Assembly: GCA_004802705.1 (NCBI GenBank)
Contig: SGPL01000183.1
Span: 19,533 to 56,671 of the forward strand
Source of the DNA: Bondarzewia mesenterica
Taxonomy: Eukaryota; Basidiomycota; Agaricomycetes; Russulales; Bondarzewiaceae
Reading direction: 5' to 3'
DNA: 37,139 nucleotides
Shown here: piece after piece, positions 32,282 through 37,139 of the stretch
Layout: each line of letters starts with the position of its first letter
Position numbering within the stretch: position 1 is the stretch's first letter
Notes under the pieces: generated by a model
Told to the model about the DNA's origin: nothing
Databases searched by the model: none
Seen by the model: only the letters and a program-made list of their open reading frames with translations
Made by a program: the position numbers and the translations under genes

Positions 32282-33614
32282 ATGGGTACCGCTCTATCTT
32301 TCCTTTGGGCGTATTTCCCTCCCAAGCCGACCTTCAGCGTCGACGACATCCCCGATCTCACCGGAAAGGTCATAATGGTCACTGGCGGCAACACTGGCAT
32401 CGGTAAAGAGACGATTAAGGTGCGGGACTCGGGCGCTAACTTCTCGACCAATCTCAGGCTCTGAATACACTGCGGCAGGGTCTCCTGCAACACAATGCAA
32501 CCGTATACCTCGCTGCACGGAGCCCAAGCAAAGCGAAGGAGGCGATCGAGGAACTCAAAGCCTCTACCGGGAAAGAAGCGCGGTTCCTCCAGCTCGACCT
32601 TTCCGACCTGAAGTCCATCAAACAGTCCGCACGGGAGTTTACAGAGTGAGATTTTGGACTTTAATTTGTGCCGAATCTCGTTCTGACGCCGTTGAACGTC
32701 AAAAGGAATGAAAAGGAGCTTCACGTCCTCATCAATAATGCGTGAGTCCGCCAATACGATCATATTCTATTCAAGTAAACTCATGCATGTCTACCTCAGC
32801 GGCGTCATGATGCCTCCCATTGAGCAAGTGACGAAGGACGGTGCGTGTTCACCACTTTATAGAGAATTGCACCGTCAATCTCACGTACTTTACCACAGGC
32901 TACGACCTACAATTTGGCACAAATGTCCTTGGTAAGGAACTTCTTAGCACCATGATCTCCGACTTATTGTCACTCGAAGGCCCCTTCTACTTTACCAAGC
33001 TCCTATTTCCGGTTCTGTTGTCAACCGCCAAGACTTCAGGAAATGCTCGCGTCGTCACCGTCGCATCGGGCGCGGGTCTGATGATGGACAGTATCAAGTT
33101 TGACACGCTCAAAGACGGTTCTGCTCGCAAAAAGCTCAGTAAGGCAGGGTTGTATCTCCAGAGCAAGCTCGGGGACCTCGTATACGCGACAGAGCTTACG
33201 CGCCGATACGGAGACCAGGGCATCGTCTCAGTCTCGCTGGATCCCGGGACCCTCAAGACTGATCTGTCTCGTCACGTCAATAGTCTGATCCAGAGAGCGA
33301 TCTTGGTGCGTTCATCGTCTTCATAGCGGTCGGCTACGGTGCTCATGGGCCATCAGAAAATTATCAGTTACCCCGTATCTTATGGTGCTCTGACGCCGCT
33401 CTATGTAGCGACTCTTCCAGACGGTGCGAGCTTGAGCGGCAAGGTGCGCATTCTTCGAAACTGGATGTCGGCGGCTCGGTGCGCTCATGCCCTCCTATAG
33501 TTCTTCGTCCCTTGGGCTCGTGAAGGGAAACTCAGCAAGGATTCGCTCGACCCTCAGCTCGGGAAGGATCTTTGGGCTTGGATGGAAGAGCAGGTTGCTC
33601 CGTTCGAGTCGTAG
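32282..33614 (+). CDS. Short-chain dehydrogenase, retinol-dehydrogenase-like (SDR3)
   Basis: Eight exons (32282-32419, 32479-32645, 32706-32741, 32800-32840, 32899-32931, 32980-33305, 33357-33443, 33501-33614) give 313 residues. Cofactor motif TGGNTGIG (about 35-42), VYLAARS after the second strand (NADP-type), LINNAG, and active-site Tyr-LQS-Lys within [10 protein letters not shown]. The C-terminal FFVPWARE...LWAWMEEQV is typical of the fungal retinol-dehydrogenase/WWOX-like SDRs. All key residues are intact and length is normal. Such enzymes reduce or oxidise lipophilic alcohols and ketones; in this setting a tailoring oxidoreductase is a reasonable guess. The last intron acceptor was placed at 33356, as the nearer AG breaks the frame. 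Confidence 0.9.
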
Positions 33615-33914
33615 TACCTTCGCGGCTAGGTCTTATCGCAAACAATGTACTTTCGGCGGAAACACTTTGTTTTCGGTGGACCGAGGTTAGGAGGTGTTGC
33701 GCTTAGCACGGTCTTGTTCCTCGAACACTAGATTCGCTATGCCATGCTTATCCCGGCGCCTCACCGCCGCTGTTCAATCCTGGACCGTATCGCATGCATC
33801 TCAGACCTCATGTCGCAATGATACAGTTTTATAAGCTACCCACTGGGTTCAGGGGACGATGGCAAGTGGATATCATACGACGAACTCGACGGCTCTGGGA
33901 TCACCCACCTCAAC
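33615..33914. other. Short intergenic stretch between SDR3 and the UbiA remnant
   Basis: About 300 bp. The frame of the UbiA start remains open upstream of its ATG to about 33845, but that part has no recognisable UbiA sequence. No other feature seen. Confidence 0.4.
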
Positions 33915-34480
33915 ATGGCCGTCTTCTCGCCCCTCATTCGTGAGCTCGACATCTTTCTGGGATTCTGGAGAGATTGGTCCACGACCATCATACCTGGCTC
34001 CATTTTTGCCGTTGGTGCCATGCGTGGCCCTTCTATTCCGTCCATAATAATCCACTATTTCTTCCTCGTCTCTTGGCTCACTCCCTACATCTACTTTTTC
34101 AACTGGTCCGTCAGATCACCGGCGTCGACCAAGACCGCATCAACAAGCCGGACAGGCCCATTCCTTCGGGAAAGGTCACGGTTTCGGGCGCCAAGCGGCA
34201 TTGGGTAGTCGTGTTTCCGCCCTTCACGGGCATTGCGCTCTATGAGCCCTCGCTGCTGCCCGAGGTGATTCGTTGGGTGCTCACGGCGGCGCTCCTCTGC
34301 CTGACATCAACGGACCCACTGGCAAGAATTGCGTCGCGATGACCACGGGGACGTGGGCCTTTCTCAGCGCGTCGTGGAAGACCATCGCCCCCGCTACCTC
34401 CAAGAGCGATATCCACGTCTATGCCGTGGCCCTTTGGGCGGGTCTCATCAAAGCTACAATGCAGCTTGGATGTCAATGAG
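33915..34480 (+). pseudogene. UbiA-family prenyltransferase/cyclase remnant, frameshifted and truncated
   Basis: Three reading frames in succession give parts of one protein. Frame from 33915: IRELDIFLGFWRDWSTTIIPG and the first membrane helices to YIYFFN. Then, one base out of phase from about 34110: QITGVDQDRINKPDRPIPSG, the Asp-rich motif of fungal UbiA-type enzymes that binds the prenyl diphosphate through Mg2+. Then a further phase change near 34305-34320: GKNCVAMTTGTWAFLSASWK. The frame stops after AGLIKATMQ, and the second half of the protein, including the second Asp motif, is not found. The 9-nt GT..AG at the first break is far too short to be an intron. It could be a pseudogene or two sequencing deletions plus a real truncation. 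UbiA-family proteins make prenylated aromatics or act as terpene cyclases, so this may be the lost scaffold enzyme of the cluster. Confidence 0.8.
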
Positions 34481-35486
34481 GAAATTTAGAAGCGCAGCAC
34501 AGCAAACATAATGAGATGGAAAAAAAAAAAAGGAATCTGATGGAGCTATCGCGCTTCCAAAGGTCTTACTAAATTTCGACCTCGAATGAGTCCTCCGTCG
34601 CCAAATACGGGGGATGGGCAAATCTTAGGTTCAAGAGAAGACAGCCCACCAACGATGCCTCGCAAAACTGGGGGTTATCTCGATTGCAGAGAAGTTAAAA
34701 AACGCATTCGGAGAACGTCAACATGAACATGAGTCACTGGGAAACAAATCCCCAGCACCCACAAGCGTTATCTGTTGCGTTCGACCGATTAGTATGACTG
34801 CCTTAATGTCTGGCAATCATTGCGAGTGCACTCAATCCCTCCCCGGACGAGGAAAATCACCTCAAGCCTAGTCGGAAAAATGACACTTCGATTGTCGGCG
34901 TGATATCCTATGCCAGATATAGTCGGTCCCATCTTAGGCTCTGTGCCCCACAAAAAGTACTTCTCGGAACATACACCTTGGGCGAGGAACGCTCGTCTTC
35001 GTAAAAGGCCGCCCCACGCCGTCACCTCATGGGTACGCTCCACCCCCACGCTCCTTGTGCGCAGTCCGTAGCTGAGCTTCCTGCGAATGGGGAATTCAAT
35101 CGAGTGTCACCGTCGCATCCTACTAGAATAGACCGCACCTCCGCACTTTGATTGATGACGGCAAGTTAAACAAGGTGGCTCCTCACTCAATTGGGATCAG
35201 CTAGGGCGAAATCTTTGGAAACGATGCCCGTCCCCTTGATGAGAGCCGTAAAATTTAATGACACAGCCTACAGCATGCCATGAGAATTCTGCTGCACGAC
35301 GAGTTGGAAACTCCGCTCAGTATAAAGGGGTTGCTCGGGCGCAAGTGGCATCGCCTACGAGAAGAACCCGATAACACGAGTAGTCGTGTCATACACAAGG
35401 AATGGATGAAAAGATAAGATCGTACAGTATCTTACACAGAGGAAAGCGCAATGATTATAAGAAGCAACCGCACCGAATATGAGAAA
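34481..35486. other. Intergenic stretch, nothing recognised
   Basis: About 1 kb with a poly-A tract (34519-34530), a TATAAA-like element near 35320 and only short ORFs without domains. No tRNA or rRNA seen. Confidence 0.45.
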
Positions 35487-36388
35487 TCATGAAGCCCATG
35501 GCAAGGCCTCGAACTCTCCAGTCCCTGCGACTACGGCGACCAAAGCGTCGTCCATCCATTCTTCACCATCCCTCCACTTGCCTGCCCATCCCCACCCCTT
35601 GACAACCTGAATGGCGTCCTTCACACGGCGATCGACCTCCAGCAAATGACAAAGATCGTCGTCGTCAATGTCTACATACCCTCCCTGGAGGTCGTACAAG
35701 TTGTAACCGATGAGCTCCGACAGATTCGATTCAAGTGTCTGCCGTGTGGGAGACCACCGCGGGTAGGCCGCCATGGCGCGAAGGATGGAGGCGTAGACGG
35801 TAGTGGATTGGGGTACGAGCAGGGTTCGAGAAGTGGGTGATGGAAGTGATGTGATGCGAGGTAGGAGGTCAAGCTCAGATGAAGTGTATGAGGCAAACGA
35901 AATGGGCAATAGAATGAGGTATTGGACGAGGCCGAGGGGTGTTGAGCGGGTGAGACGGTGGAGGCGTGCCTTGGTAAAGAAGTCGCCGCTGGACTTGACG
36001 AGAATGGGGGCCGGTGGAGATAGTGGCAGACCCATGCCTGAAGCGATGTCAGATGCTACTTCGAGCTCATCGTCAGGAATGAGGTAGTGGTAGTGCTACC
36101 CGCCCGACAGTGTCAACAAATTTTACAAAACAAAATGACGGCGCAGCTCACGGTAAGCATCACTGGTACACCTATCCGCCTAAACAAAAGTGTTCCCCAC
36201 TCTATCAGCTGAACTCCTGCGATTTGCAACCGATGTAACGCTTTATCGACGAGTTCTTCGGGTGTTCCGTCCAACGTCTCGTCCTCAACGTTGACATTGA
36301 CATCTTTAATAGGATATTTCGAATCCGAATTGTGCAGAAATAGGGATGAAGCCGTGGGGGAGATGGAGATTGTCTGTGTAGTAGACAT
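35487..36388 (-). CDS. Hypothetical protein, 281 aa
   Basis: Two exons (36388-36152, 36095-35487; intron with GTGAGC donor and GGGTAG acceptor) give 282 codons including stop. The N-terminal part reads as two short helical regions (ELVDKALHRLQIAGVQLIEW, then FRRIGVPVML); the second exon opens HYHYLIPDDELEVASDIA, and the C-terminal third is acidic and Trp-rich. No signal peptide. The clean splice and absence of breaks support a real gene. I recall similar hypothetical proteins in agaricomycetes but do not know a function. It is probably outside the metabolite cluster. Confidence 0.7.
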
Positions 36389-37139
36389 GGTTGTCCAGGA
36401 TAAGGGTTTGCTGTGTAATGGCGGGTCAGACTAGGTCAGACCTACGGCCTAATGCATAAACCTCATAATGCATAGGATTGAGCTCTCCCCGACACTATGC
36501 ATTATGAGATAGTCAACTGTACACATACCGATGCACAACAATCCAACAGGAACAATAGGCAGCATGTATCTGTCATGAAATATCAGCGAAGCCGTGTCTA
36601 GTAATCATAAACAACGTCATGCTTCCTACTTGGCAGCTTGAGAACTAGGTGCCAGGATGAGAAATTCTCTCGTGGAAAGCAAAGTCGCTGTGGTCTCCAG
36701 ATTCTCTACGTCGAGGCCATGTCCTCGTTATGTCAAAAGGAACCGGCCGATTTTTCGATACTGGAGAAGATCACCTATCAAGGGCGTATTAATGTATTGC
36801 AAAAGTGTACCGGTGACCAGATTGTGTTTAATTGTGAGAAGCATCGTGGCCGCACCATCGTAGGCAACCATGGTATCAGTATGACAGGCCCAAAATTTAG
36901 GTCCCAGGCTTGCGATATCCCCGAGGTTCATTTATGTGTCGATATATGAGAAAATTGGCTTTGTAAAAGACAAATATGGTCTCGAACGGTATGCGAGCCC
37001 TATGGCATCGGCTCTTTCGTATGATAGATGTGCGCGTTCTATCGAAGTAAGATGATGGATCTGCATTTGGAACATGGGAGATTTCGGAAGACAGTAGGTC
37101 GGTCGACATTGAGAAGCCATAGCGCAGCTATCAGGCCAG
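36389..37139. other. Terminal intergenic stretch
   Basis: 750 bp to the window edge. Contains a strong hairpin (36462-36508) and a direct repeat GGTCAGAC (36425 and 36435). Short ORFs on both strands show no domain. Confidence 0.45.
36462..36508. repeat. Perfect 14-bp inverted repeat (hairpin)
   Basis: CTCATAATGCATAG (36462-36475) and CTATGCATTATGAG (36495-36508) are exact reverse complements with a 19-nt loop. It sits 74 bp upstream of the 281-aa protein's start codon, so it could be a promoter palindrome, or the ends of a tiny mobile-element relic. Confidence 0.85.

Noticed and set aside
36638..36949. 103-codon plus-strand ORF
   Set aside because: No ATG-linked context, domain or splice structure; likely chance.

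Overview
The window looks like part of a filamentous basidiomycete genome, most likely an agaricomycete. The evidence is genes cut by many 45-80 nt introns with GT-AG (sometimes GC-AG) borders and CTRAY-like branch sites, aryl-alcohol-oxidase-type GMC enzymes, a Pdr5-type ABC transporter and large P450/SDR content. N-rich stretches (1-80, 20357-20981) mark poor assembly. I rebuilt exon structures by eye; for eight genes the exon lengths sum to a whole number of codons, which supports the models.

Layout. 97-602 (+): C-terminal end of a GMC oxidoreductase (GMC1). 603-4045: gene-poor, with old dispersed repeats and hairpins. 4046-6388 (-): complete GMC2 whose first catalytic histidine is arginine. 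6389-8432: gene-poor. 8433-10632 (+): P450-1. 10915-11965 (-): SDR1, sharing a 449-bp divergent promoter with 12415-13665 (+), a wax-synthase-type membrane acyltransferase. 13666-16291: gene-poor, with one orphan ORF and an 84-bp tandem duplication just upstream of 16292-18695 (+), GMC3. 18906-19980 (-): unknown 296-aa protein. 19981-21019: low-quality sequence with a possible membrane-protein fragment. 21020-23310 (-): P450-2, whose I-helix acid/threonine pair is missing. 23311-24553: tandem repeat remnants. 24554-29969 (-): complete PDR/ABCG transporter. 30777-31901 (-) and 32282-33614 (+): SDR2 and SDR3 sharing a divergent promoter. 33915-34480 (+): frameshifted, truncated UbiA-family prenyltransferase/cyclase remnant. 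35487-36388 (-): conserved-looking hypothetical protein.

How the genes fit together (inference): two P450s, three SDRs, an O-acyltransferase, GMC oxidases and a full-size PDR pump side by side look like the tailoring and export part of a specialised-metabolite (probably terpenoid or meroterpenoid) cluster. No intact terpene synthase, PKS or NRPS is visible. The only scaffold-type enzyme is the broken UbiA-family gene. Together with the altered active sites in GMC2, P450-2 and SDR1 and the repeat debris, this suggests a cluster that is decaying or being repurposed. The core gene may also lie outside the window.
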